DNA from: Bacteroidales bacterium | Lineage (GTDB): Bacteria; Bacteroidota; Bacteroidia; Bacteroidales; VadinHA17 | Length of the DNA: 64,000 bases | NCBI GenBank assembly: GCA_016715075.1 | Contig: JADKBK010000010.1 | Location: 62,001 to 126,000 of the forward strand | Reading direction: 5' to 3' | Part shown: positions 48,801-56,808 of the stretch, one piece after another | How the letters are laid out: every line of letters begins with the position of its first letter | Position numbering within the stretch: position 1 is the first letter of the stretch | Notes under the pieces: model-generated | Seen by the model: the letters and a program-made list of their open reading frames with translations, nothing else | Database searches by the model: none | What the model was told of the DNA's origin: nothing | Made by a program: the position numbers and the translations under genes

Positions 48801-49582
48801 TAAACGGGGCAGCTCCGGGAGGAGGGTCAGGTTCCTATATCTATTTCTGGGAACAGAGTACTGACGGCGGCAATAACTGGATAGCAGCTGAAGGGACAAA
48901 TACATCAGGTAATTATCAGCCTCCTGTTCTTGCATATCCGGTGAAGTACCGGCGAACTGTTACCTCTGGGCTCGCAGGCTGCTGTACCAATACCTCACCT
49001 GAGGTGGAGATAACCATCAATCCCAAACCTCTTGGGCCTGTCAATGCCGGAGTGGATGAAAGCATCTATTCGATTCTCAGAAACTATAACCTGAATGCTG
49101 ATCCTCCTGTTGTTTCGGGTGAGACTGCAACATGGACCGTACTTGAACCAAACTCCGCTTCAGTTTCAAATTACTCTGACTCAAAATCCGAAGTAAGGAA
49201 TCTCTCAGGCGGACAAAACCTTTTTGTATGGACTATCACAAACGGATTATGCAACATATCTGATTCAGTGTATATTGAACTGCTTCCTGATCTGACACCC
49301 CAGGGCTTTTCACCCAATGGCGATGAATGGAATAATACATTCAGGATTGAAGGACTGCATTTGTCATCCCGGCAGATAGCTGAGCTGAATATTATCAACG
49401 GGGCAGGGACTGTCGTATTTACAACAACAAACAGGGACGGTAAGGAGTGGGTTGACTGGGATGGAAAAAACAACAAGGGCATTGAACTGCCGGATGGGAC
49501 CTATTATTATTTGCTGAAACTGACCAACCTGGATAAGAGTGTTCGCAAGAAAAGCGGATTTATTGAATTGAAAAGACATTGA
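45863..49582 (+). CDS. Large T9SS type B-sorted surface adhesin
   Basis: About 1,239 aa from the Met at 45863 (MRHFIITLLLIFAVTFPVCS, signal peptide); a Met 27 bp upstream is less likely. Residues about 60-230 form an N-terminal domain, followed by a Gly-rich stretch (about 235-450; GGGGNGRFAGGGGGS). Six tandem modules of about 85-100 residues come next (about 460-1085), each with NN-x-I near its start, a paired Cys and an RRxVTSG-like end, probably Ig-like. The last 85 residues (QGFSPNGDEWNNTFRIEGL, PDGTYYYLLKL) are the CHU_C/type B T9SS sorting domain. It is the first gene of the operon, with the PorP-like gene overlapping by 1 bp. Confidence 0.9.
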   Translation: MRHFIITLLLIFAVTFPVCSQVTQIGGIVNQYRQVVSVGGVGSYSATVTDASVFAKDDTVLLIQMKGAIINVPESGSYGGYRESAGRPGAYEFLIVESSDELTDVVVFTSGLTNTYDITGMVQLISVPFYNSAKVTSNITCQIWDSTAKTGGVVAFIVGGTLSLDANIDVSGKGLMGGTPVIGNGTCTITNPALYDKFGYADSYLNSGNKGEGLAIRAYLGLGNEPSVFPSYAKGKGANFTSGGGGNGRFAGGGGGSNYGAGGNGGVEIITCGAGNQGGNGVGGKQVKFTDIAVAGGILMGSGGGSSTFFAGSSATSGGRGGGIVIIVCDTIKGFGKSIIADGSSPSGSSSGNAGAGGGGGGGSVAVYQQSFSSKLSTSALNISAKGGNGGNANNPFGEGGGGGGGFILTNNIAFPTNVIRSVTQGALGSRTGGSVGGTSGQVGEIRTNFIPALNGFLFNSIKDSVTNNRLDSVCSNMRPPKIIGTQPVGGTGLYSITWQKSYESTFASPIVLVNDSDPVNYTPKLADAITPTDTVWFRRIVTDLGLPPITDISKPVKIIVHRAITNNLVGNQDTLCYNSNPQLLHQLMPDLVVPSTSYFFYNWQDSTSAHSWGATLSTLKEFDPDENLITSTWYRRTVTSGSCIDSSARVSMTVLPVITNNVIQIPAEDSICSGTQFQLITGQGTPGGGDNTYRYRWESNNNYTGWITAAGTSNNASLDPLELPLRIPQNDYLFRRIVLSGSNDVCQDTSDILYLRDFPLITGNTIYMPTDNQPICSGTAPEIIKGNLPNNGNGFYTWQDSTNSTDKWKDIQGFIHNGSVDFQPFALSTATSFRRIAHSSGCSDTSNSIKIEVLPQILNNNISLESLSSDTIICNGQTPQGFIGTIPTGGLGIGSYTYQWLDSVASAPNYTEVPGATQINFPNPPALNMPTYYKRRVTSAGCISKSNATITITVLPPLSNNIITPAEPAVCENSAPEPVNGAAPGGGSGSYIYFWEQSTDGGNNWIAAEGTNTSGNYQPPVLAYPVKYRRTVTSGLAGCCTNTSPEVEITINPKPLGPVNAGVDESIYSILRNYNLNADPPVVSGETATWTVLEPNSASVSNYSDSKSEVRNLSGGQNLFVWTITNGLCNISDSVYIELLPDLTPQGFSPNGDEWNNTFRIEGLHLSSRQIAELNIINGAGTVVFTTTNRDGKEWVDWDGKNNKGIELPDGTYYYLLKLTNLDKSVRKKSGFIELKRH

Positions 49583-50583
49583 TGAATAATTTTCTGAAAC
49601 GCTGCTTTAGGGAAATTCTGATAATACATAAGATCAGGATAATACTGCTTCTTTTCATACTTCTGTTTTCTGTTATTGTAAAGGGGCAGACAGAAGCAGA
49701 TTCAAAAGATATCAGTCTTACGTATCCGCTCTATAGTCAATACCTTCAGAATGGACTGCTTGTGAATCCTGCATTCGCCGGCGCCAGGGGAGCATTGAGC
49801 GGTTTTCTCTCATACAGGATGCAATGGATGGGTATCCCTGACGCTCCCGTCTTTCAAACCATCTCCTTAAATGCCCCGATGAAAAACGACAGGGTTGGAC
49901 TAGGGATCATGGGGCAGTTCATGAAATATGGAGTTACAAGGTCAAAGAGCATTTATGCCAGTTATTCCTATAATATCAAGTTTGGACAAGGCAAGCTGGC
50001 GTTTGGTCTCAGGGGAGGTGTGGATTTGTCGAATACCGATTATACAGGCATAGACCTTTCTGATCCGGGTGATCCTGTGTTTCTTGAAAACGGGAAGTAT
50101 ATTCTGCCCAATATAGGCGCTGGTGTATATTATTACACAAATAAATTGTTTGCAGGTGTTTCAGTGCCTCAGTTTCTTAGCTATCAGAAAACCGGGACTA
50201 ATGGTGTACAGGCGTATCACCGCTTTGGTAATTACAGTTTTCTCTTTACAGCCGGGGGCCTGATTTCATTTTCGGATTTTCTGAAGTTCAAGCCATCTCT
50301 CCTTTTAGACTATTCTCCTGATAAGGCAAAGAAGCTTAAACAGCTGGATATCAACGGAAATTTTATACTCGCTGATCTCCTGTGGGTCGGAGGATCATGG
50401 CGGACAACGGAAGGTGTAGCTGTAGGTATCGTACAGCTTCAGCTGAATCAACAACTCATGCTTGGTTTTTCATATGATTATCCTGTCGGCAATATGAGCT
50501 CGTATTCCAAAGGATCAGTTGAATTTATTGTAAGATATGAATTCGGGTCCAGGATAAGCGCTGCTAATGCAAGATATTTCTAG
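49582..50583 (+). CDS. PorP/SprF family outer-membrane protein
   Basis: A 333-aa barrel protein with a long N-terminal signal segment (about 1-36, ending VIVKGQ). The PorP/SprF core is obvious: YSQYLQNGLLVNPAFAGARG, then RMQWMGIPDAPVFQTISLNA. These proteins accompany CHU_C substrates and are thought to hold them at the surface or act in T9SS export. The ATG at 49582 overlaps the stop of the adhesin gene (TGATG), indicating coupled expression; 50588 begins the next gene 4 bp after. Confidence 0.92.
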   Translation: MNNFLKRCFREILIIHKIRIILLLFILLFSVIVKGQTEADSKDISLTYPLYSQYLQNGLLVNPAFAGARGALSGFLSYRMQWMGIPDAPVFQTISLNAPMKNDRVGLGIMGQFMKYGVTRSKSIYASYSYNIKFGQGKLAFGLRGGVDLSNTDYTGIDLSDPGDPVFLENGKYILPNIGAGVYYYTNKLFAGVSVPQFLSYQKTGTNGVQAYHRFGNYSFLFTAGGLISFSDFLKFKPSLLLDYSPDKAKKLKQLDINGNFILADLLWVGGSWRTTEGVAVGIVQLQLNQQLMLGFSYDYPVGNMSSYSKGSVEFIVRYEFGSRISAANARYF

Positions 50584-50587
50584 TTTT

Positions 50588-52024
50588 ATGGTTAAAAGAG
50601 TATTTTTTTTAATTGTATTTGTACTTACTGCACCATTCGTATCAGCTCAGACGGATGGGAACAAGCCTTCACTGTATAAGGTTGAGCTGATGTCGTTTAA
50701 TTCAGCCGGATTCAGCGAAATATCTCCTGTTATTGTTAAGGACGGACTGGTATTCTGTTCTGACAAGCGTTTCAGTATTATCAGGGACAGGACCTCCTTT
50801 GACGGCCGCCGCCTTTATAATATTTATCTTGCTGAGATGAAGGATTCTTTGGAATGGGAAAATCCTAAGGAGTTAAAAAGCGAAAGGAACTCGCTTTTCA
50901 ATAACGGACCTTTTTGTATGGCACCCGATAATAAAACTGTCTATTTTACAAGCGAAATTGAAACAGGTCCTGCTGCCAAGAGTAAAAAATTCAGGAATCA
51001 CAGCGGCATATTCATTGCTGAACTCTCAGGAACGAACCTGGTTTCCCTTCATCCATTCAAATACAACAGTACCGAATACGATCTGGCCCAACCATCAATA
51101 AGCAGCGATGGTAAATACCTTTACTTTGCTTCAAATATGCCCGGAGGACTGGGAGGATCTGATCTCTTCTGCTGCGAATCAAAAGACGGAGAGTGGTCTC
51201 AGCCTGTTAATCTTGGGCCAGGTATTAATTCATCCGGAACTGAAAACTTTCCATTTATACATCCATCGGGAAGATTATATTTCACCTCTAACCGTTCAGG
51301 CGGTATCGGGAGCCTGGATATCTATTTCACTGCCTTTACCAATGGGAAATGGGACGATCCTGTTCTTCTTCCGGAACCTGTCAATTCATCCTCAGACGAT
51401 TTTTCCTTCGTGGCGGACGGCAGTCTTCAGAAGGGGTACTTCTCTTCCAACAGGGGCAAGAGTGATGATATTTACAATTTTGTCTACTCGATAATCAGGA
51501 AAGCATCATGCGATAATATGGCTGAAAACAGTTATTGTTACAGGTTTGTGGAAGAGAATTCAGCCAAAATCGATACTCTCCCTTTCAGGTATGACTGGAG
51601 TTTTGGCGATGGAAACAAGGCATCAGGCAAAATGGTTGAGCATTGCTATGAGAGTCCCGGAACTTATATTGTTCAGCTTGATGTCGTTAACCTTATAACA
51701 CAGGAAGTATCCTACAATGAGAAATCAGATACACTTATAGTAACAAAAATTGAACAGGCATTTATTTCAGCTCCCGACACCATCGGTACGGGTCAGAGGA
51801 TTATGTTGAATGCTGATGAGACCAATCTGCCCGGATGGAAGATAAATCAGTATTACTGGAATTTCGGGGATGAAACAATTGCTATTGGCAACAGGACTGA
51901 CAAGACTTTCCTGAAACCAGGGTTGTATAATGTTCAGCTAATTGTATCGGCTGAGCCTGAATCAGGGGGAGCTCTGAAAGAAACATGTGTGTCAAAGAAT
52001 ATTTTAGTTGTTAATGAACCTTGA
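50588..52024 (+). CDS. PD40 propeller and PKD-domain exported protein
   Basis: A 478-aa exported protein from the Met at 50588 (MVKRVFFLIVFVLTAPFVSA, signal peptide); an alternative Met at 50567 overlaps porP. Residues about 25-300 carry WD40-like PD40 blades (SSDGKYLYFASNMPGGLGGS, HPSGRLYFTSNRSGGIGSLD). Two PKD domains follow (about 325-390, YDWSFGDG, and 405-470, YYWNFGDE). It resembles PorE/SprE-type T9SS neighbours but lacks an OmpA C-terminal peptidoglycan-binding domain. Likely periplasmic or surface partner of the PorP-like protein. Confidence 0.85.
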   Translation: MVKRVFFLIVFVLTAPFVSAQTDGNKPSLYKVELMSFNSAGFSEISPVIVKDGLVFCSDKRFSIIRDRTSFDGRRLYNIYLAEMKDSLEWENPKELKSERNSLFNNGPFCMAPDNKTVYFTSEIETGPAAKSKKFRNHSGIFIAELSGTNLVSLHPFKYNSTEYDLAQPSISSDGKYLYFASNMPGGLGGSDLFCCESKDGEWSQPVNLGPGINSSGTENFPFIHPSGRLYFTSNRSGGIGSLDIYFTAFTNGKWDDPVLLPEPVNSSSDDFSFVADGSLQKGYFSSNRGKSDDIYNFVYSIIRKASCDNMAENSYCYRFVEENSAKIDTLPFRYDWSFGDGNKASGKMVEHCYESPGTYIVQLDVVNLITQEVSYNEKSDTLIVTKIEQAFISAPDTIGTGQRIMLNADETNLPGWKINQYYWNFGDETIAIGNRTDKTFLKPGLYNVQLIVSAEPESGGALKETCVSKNILVVNEP

Positions 52025-52052
52025 AGACTGAAATGATTAATTTTGCCGATTG

Positions 52053-53057
52053 ATGAAAATTATTAAATCGAAATACAGATTCCTGATTCTCATTTTCCTT
52101 CTGGGATTTATTTATGCCTCATTTCTTGAAGGTCAGGCTGTCCCGGGGAAAGATGAAAATATTCCATTTCTTGTCACTTTTGGTAAATCGGGCAAGACAT
52201 CATGGGGCGATAATGATTTTTACCAGATCTTTTTCTTTTCTGTTTTGAAAGATTACACCAAACCTTTTTATATAAGAGTTTTTGACCCGGATTGCGGAGG
52301 AGAGAATGATGAAATTCAGGGAGATTTTAATTCTAAATTCTCTTTTTCAGTGTATGGAGGCAAAGGAGTGGACCCGGATAAAAATGAAGATTCGAAGGGT
52401 CTCGATAAAGGAGTTAATTACAGAACCGGAAACCTGCTCTCCTCAAAAGTATTTGGTTCCGAAGCCCGTTATGATAATAAATATTATACTTTCGGGCCAT
52501 TCAACCCTTCAGAAGGCGATTTTAATGAAAGGTGGAACAGTTATATCTTTAAGATAGTCTGTGAAGGTGTAAGCGGTGATGACGGAAACCTTTACAGATT
52601 CTTTCTCAGCCGCGATGGGAATAATAACCTGCCCATTGAGGGAGCCAATGCCTTTACTTATGCTTATACTTTCCGGATGTGGAATGACTTTAAAAGTGTG
52701 GCACATATATATCCATTTGTTGATACAGGTGTTGTCTTTATCAAACAGTCAAATTTTGACTGGGATAATGATGGCAAAATACTCGTTGTATCAAGGTATA
52801 AACAGGGTATAGAAGTTCCTATATCAAATGAAAATGTATGGGAATCATCCAATATACCAATCGAGCCTGCTGAGGTAAATTCTTCACTCGATTTTCAGTT
52901 CCATAAGAGACAGGGAGAGCTTGTGAAAAACAATAACGTTGTCGTTACGCTTAAGAACCAGCGGGGAGATGCTCTAAAGTTTTATAGCTCTCCTATCGGA
53001 GGAGTTCCTGTTTATATTCCCAAAACAAATATTACCAAAATAGCGCCAAAGAAATAA
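52053..53057 (+). CDS. Conserved exported protein of unknown function in the T9SS operon
   Basis: A 334-aa protein with a signal peptide (about 1-28, FLLGFIYASFLEG). The ATG at 52053 is chosen over an in-frame TTG just before it. I do not recognise the family. Visible features are a Trp/Tyr/Asp-rich middle (TSWGDNDFYQIFFFSV, DPDCGGENDEIQG, YTFGPFNPSEGDF) and FDWDNDGKILVVSRYKQG near residue 235, suggesting a beta-sandwich, possibly calcium-binding. TAATTTTG just upstream (52038-52045) fits a -7 box but would leave almost no leader. Position suggests it is an accessory to the surface system. Confidence 0.72.
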   Translation: MKIIKSKYRFLILIFLLGFIYASFLEGQAVPGKDENIPFLVTFGKSGKTSWGDNDFYQIFFFSVLKDYTKPFYIRVFDPDCGGENDEIQGDFNSKFSFSVYGGKGVDPDKNEDSKGLDKGVNYRTGNLLSSKVFGSEARYDNKYYTFGPFNPSEGDFNERWNSYIFKIVCEGVSGDDGNLYRFFLSRDGNNNLPIEGANAFTYAYTFRMWNDFKSVAHIYPFVDTGVVFIKQSNFDWDNDGKILVVSRYKQGIEVPISNENVWESSNIPIEPAEVNSSLDFQFHKRQGELVKNNNVVVTLKNQRGDALKFYSSPIGGVPVYIPKTNITKIAPKK

Positions 53058-53069
53058 GCGGATCTTCTG

Positions 53070-56000
53070 ATGAAATTAAAACCCTATATTAAAATATCTA
53101 TCAGCACATTGATGTGCTTATTCATATTTTTACAGTTCACGAACGGTCAGACTTTCAGTTTTAAAAATTATGGTGCTGAGAATAATATTCCAAGCGGAGT
53201 TATTTATACTATTGATCAGTCAAATGACGGTTTCCTTTGGGTAGGTACCGAAAAAGGACTTGCGCGATTTGACGGATATGATTTTTTTTATGTTCAGTTC
53301 CCTGATTCTTCGCAGCTTAGATATCCATCTTCAAGCCTGAAGGACAAAAACGGAACACTTTGGTTCGGTTGCAACGACGGCAGCCTGTATCATACCGACA
53401 AAAATAACGTTGTCCAGGTTAAAATCCCCACTGAAAAGATTATAAGCGATATTGTGGAGGGGCCAGATGGGCTAATCTATGTTGTACCGCAGGGGAAGGC
53501 CATTTTCAGCATTAATCCGGAAAGAGCTTATGAGATTCAACAGTACTCTCTCCCAAATGATCCGGTATTGTATTCAGCAGCATTTGCGGGTAATGGTAAG
53601 TTGCTTATAGGGACACTGGAAAATCTGCTTATCTGTAATCTGGAAAAAGATTCAGTATCTGTTCAGGAAGCCGTGGAAGGATTCGACTATTCGGCTGTTA
53701 CCTCAATCGTGCAGACAGCTGATAGCTCGGATTTTGTTATAGGTACAGACGGCAACGGGTTGTTTAAACTGCAGCTTTCTGAAAGAGGAAACTCTGTGGA
53801 AAGATTTCAAAACCATAAGGAACTTGAAGCCCTGCGGGTTCAATCTATGATCAGGGATTCCGGGAAAAACATCTGGATTTCCACTTATGGCTCAGGTGCA
53901 ATCCAGATCAGCTTTTCAGAGAATTCCGAATCAATTAAATCCACCCAGCTATACAATACTAACTCTGGTCTGGCAACAGATGATGTTAAAACTGTTTTCC
54001 AGGATATTGAGGGAAATTACTGGATAGGAACCTATGGCCTTGGAATCTCAATGCTGACTTCTTATGCATTCGGATATTATATGCCCGGAGAAAATTCTTT
54101 GAAGAATAATATAATTTATGTGAACGGATATAAGGAAAAATATCTCCTTGGTACACCTTCAGGATTTCATTTGTTCGATTCAAAAACAGGAAAATCATTG
54201 TCCTTCACAGATCTGGCCCGATCTGTAGGTAATACAGAAATTACATCATATTTTCTTGATAAGGATGATAATCTCTGGATAGGGACTGGCGGGAAAGGAC
54301 TCTATTTACGGACAGGTTCCGGTGCTGTTAGGAAGTTCTTCAGCTCGGGAGACTCCGGGTTGGATTTTATTAAAGATATAGAGGTTGAAAATCAGAATAT
54401 CTGGCTTGCCACAACCAATGGTGTTTTGGTTGTTGATAAAAACAAAGGCACGGAGAAACAACGTTTCGATATAAATAACGGTCTGCCCCATAATAGTATC
54501 AACAAAATTATGGTTGCCAAAAACGGGACAGTTTATATAGGCACCGAAAGCGACAGATTATACAGTATTGATAAGGATTTCAAGATTATTCAGGGGAGTG
54601 GCATCATGTATGGCAGTACCCTCAATAAGATCCTTGCATTTGCCCAGGGAAATGATGGTGTTGTTTGGGCCGCAACAAACAGTAACGGGGTATTCAGATT
54701 CCTGAATGATTCAATCACAGCATTAAACAGATCAAATGACCTGATGTCAAATTACTGTTACAGTATACTGGCAGATTCCGAAAACAATATCTGGATAGGT
54801 CATGAGAAGGGATTTTCAAGATTTAACCCTGTTAAGGGGACCATACGTGTCTTTGGTAATGACTTTATAAAATCCGGAGTATGTAACCCTGATGGTATGT
54901 ATGAATCCGAAGATCATAAAGTATTCATCGGGACAACTGACGGGTTGATCATTTATGACAGACTGAAAGACAAAAAAAGTGAACTGGCCCCTTTTACCAA
55001 CATTAATTCAATTGTAATTAATGATGTAAAATACGATTTTCAGCCATCATTTTCTCTTCCATACAATAAAAAATACACTGTCAGAATTAATTATACAGGT
55101 ATAAATTTCAGAAACCCCGGAAAGGTATATTACAGCACATGGCTTGAGAATTTTGATGATGACTGGAGTAAACTGACAACATCAAGAGAGATCATGTACA
55201 GTCTTCGGGACGGAAAATACAGGTTCAATCTTCTTTCTGTCAGTGAGGATGGAATATCTCAGGAATCGGCAGTTTCATTTGATATTCTGATAAAGCAGCC
55301 ATTCTGGAGAGCATGGTGGTTTATCCTGTTGACAATGTCAGTTATCGCAGGCACCGTTGTACTGATAATCAGGCAGCGCGATCTGACACAGAAAAAGGTA
55401 CAGGAATATCTTGAAAAAGAACTTGAGGCACGAACAAGCGTCGTACTAAAGCAGAAAGGAGAAATTGAGCTTCAGAACATTGAGATAACCGACAGTATTA
55501 ATTATGCAAAAAGGATCCAGTCAAGTATACTTCCTGATATAAACAAACTGAAAGAATCCTTCAGGGACGCATTTATCCTTTTTAGTCCCAGAGATATTGT
55601 AAGCGGTGATTTCTACTGGTTTGACAAACTTGGAGATGATAAATTTATATTGGTATGTGCCGATTCTACAGGACATGGTGTCCCGGGGGCTTTTATGTCG
55701 ATGATAGGATCAACTCTTCTGCAGGATATAGTCACAAGAAAACGCATATCAAGACCCTCTGAAATCCTTACCTTGCTTGACAGGCAGATTTTTTCAACCC
55801 TGAATCAGAATATTGAGCTGGGAGTGTCAAATGACGGTATGGATATGGTGGTATGCGAATTCAATATAAAAACAAGGCACCTTAGGTTTTCATCCGCCAT
55901 GCGTCCTGTTATTCTGGTACTCGACGGGGAAACATACTATATAAAAGGCAACAGGTCATCAATCGGTGGAGAGTCTGCCAGCGAGAAGTTCTTTGATGAT

Positions 56001-56237
56001 CAGGAGTATTACATGAATGAAAATGATAGTATTTACCTGTTTTCTGATGGTCTCTCAGACCAGTTCGGCGGCCCTGACGGTAAAAAAATGAAAATCGCCC
56101 GCCTTAAGCGGATGATTGAACAGGTTGCAGAATTGGGTATGGACGATCAGAAAGAGGCAATTACCAGATTTTATAATGAATGGAAGCGCACTTATGACCA
56201 GGTTGATGATATACTCCTGATGGGTGTCAGAGTCTGA
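53070..56237 (+). CDS. Propeller-Y_Y_Y-SpoIIE sensor phosphatase
   Basis: A 1,055-aa membrane sensor. A signal peptide or anchor (about 1-27) precedes periplasmic two-component-regulator propeller blades (about 35-630; NDGFLWVGTEKGLARFDGYD, NNIWIGHEKGFSRFNP) and a Y_Y_Y domain (about 655-735). A helix (about 745-765) and a coiled coil lead to a cytoplasmic SpoIIE/PP2C phosphatase domain (about 815-1055). Metal-binding Asp residues lie in IVSGDFYWFD and CADSTGHGVPGAFMSMIG. It probably dephosphorylates an anti-sigma-factor antagonist in response to a surface signal. Last gene of the 45.8-56.2 kb operon; it converges with the lipoprotein gene. Confidence 0.9.
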   Translation: MKLKPYIKISISTLMCLFIFLQFTNGQTFSFKNYGAENNIPSGVIYTIDQSNDGFLWVGTEKGLARFDGYDFFYVQFPDSSQLRYPSSSLKDKNGTLWFGCNDGSLYHTDKNNVVQVKIPTEKIISDIVEGPDGLIYVVPQGKAIFSINPERAYEIQQYSLPNDPVLYSAAFAGNGKLLIGTLENLLICNLEKDSVSVQEAVEGFDYSAVTSIVQTADSSDFVIGTDGNGLFKLQLSERGNSVERFQNHKELEALRVQSMIRDSGKNIWISTYGSGAIQISFSENSESIKSTQLYNTNSGLATDDVKTVFQDIEGNYWIGTYGLGISMLTSYAFGYYMPGENSLKNNIIYVNGYKEKYLLGTPSGFHLFDSKTGKSLSFTDLARSVGNTEITSYFLDKDDNLWIGTGGKGLYLRTGSGAVRKFFSSGDSGLDFIKDIEVENQNIWLATTNGVLVVDKNKGTEKQRFDINNGLPHNSINKIMVAKNGTVYIGTESDRLYSIDKDFKIIQGSGIMYGSTLNKILAFAQGNDGVVWAATNSNGVFRFLNDSITALNRSNDLMSNYCYSILADSENNIWIGHEKGFSRFNPVKGTIRVFGNDFIKSGVCNPDGMYESEDHKVFIGTTDGLIIYDRLKDKKSELAPFTNINSIVINDVKYDFQPSFSLPYNKKYTVRINYTGINFRNPGKVYYSTWLENFDDDWSKLTTSREIMYSLRDGKYRFNLLSVSEDGISQESAVSFDILIKQPFWRAWWFILLTMSVIAGTVVLIIRQRDLTQKKVQEYLEKELEARTSVVLKQKGEIELQNIEITDSINYAKRIQSSILPDINKLKESFRDAFILFSPRDIVSGDFYWFDKLGDDKFILVCADSTGHGVPGAFMSMIGSTLLQDIVTRKRISRPSEILTLLDRQIFSTLNQNIELGVSNDGMDMVVCEFNIKTRHLRFSSAMRPVILVLDGETYYIKGNRSSIGGESASEKFFDDQEYYMNENDSIYLFSDGLSDQFGGPDGKKMKIARLKRMIEQVAELGMDDQKEAITRFYNEWKRTYDQVDDILLMGVRV

Positions 56238-56242
56238 GATAT

Positions 56243-56760
56243 CTATTTCCGGTAAATATTGTTAGCAGAAATTATTATTTCACTGGTAGTGGCCACATTA
56301 CTATTATTCTTAGCCCTGTCTTTGAGGTAAAAATCGTACTGAATGGTATCTGTGGGGAATAGAACGGATAAAGAAAAGTAACTGTTACCGTACCCTTTAA
56401 TATCTTATTCTGACCAAGTCTGACCATATATGGTATCCTGTAGTCAGATGGATGAAGAATATCATCAGCACTAACCTCCACCATGGCTCCGTCGATTTTC
56501 CTGTACAGGGTAAAAAATAGATTTGTTGAGTCTGCAAGGCCTCCGGATGGAACTTTAAGACCAACATCACCATCCCCGTCTTCAAAATAAAAACTAAGCT
56601 TTCCCGCTTTGGATTCGTTCCCCAGTATATCAAGTGTATCAAAAATTGTAAAAGAATTGAACTTGATGTTTGGAATAGGGGATAAGTGCTCTATTTTGGT
56701 GCATGAACCCAGAGTCAGAAGGGCGGCAAAAAATAAGAAGTGATACTTAAATATTCTCAT
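56243..56760 (-). CDS. Small lipoprotein of unknown function (frameshifted)
   Basis: Lipoprotein with lipobox TLGSC. Residues about 45-65 hold KLSFYFEDGDGDVGL, common in Bacteroidota lipoproteins with calcium-binding-like Asp loops. The first frame ends off-family (TSKTGLRIIVMWPLPVK, stop near 56275). The other frame gives DTIQYDFYLKDRAKNNSNVA to TAG at 56243-56245, the expected family C-terminus. One base added to the G4 run 56354-56357 restores a 172-aa protein. Last gene after rluB-like, era and der; role unknown. Confidence 0.82.
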
Positions 56761-56808
56761 TCCTGTTGTCTTGAAAAGTTTTTACAACAAAAACCACACC
56801 AAATTTCA

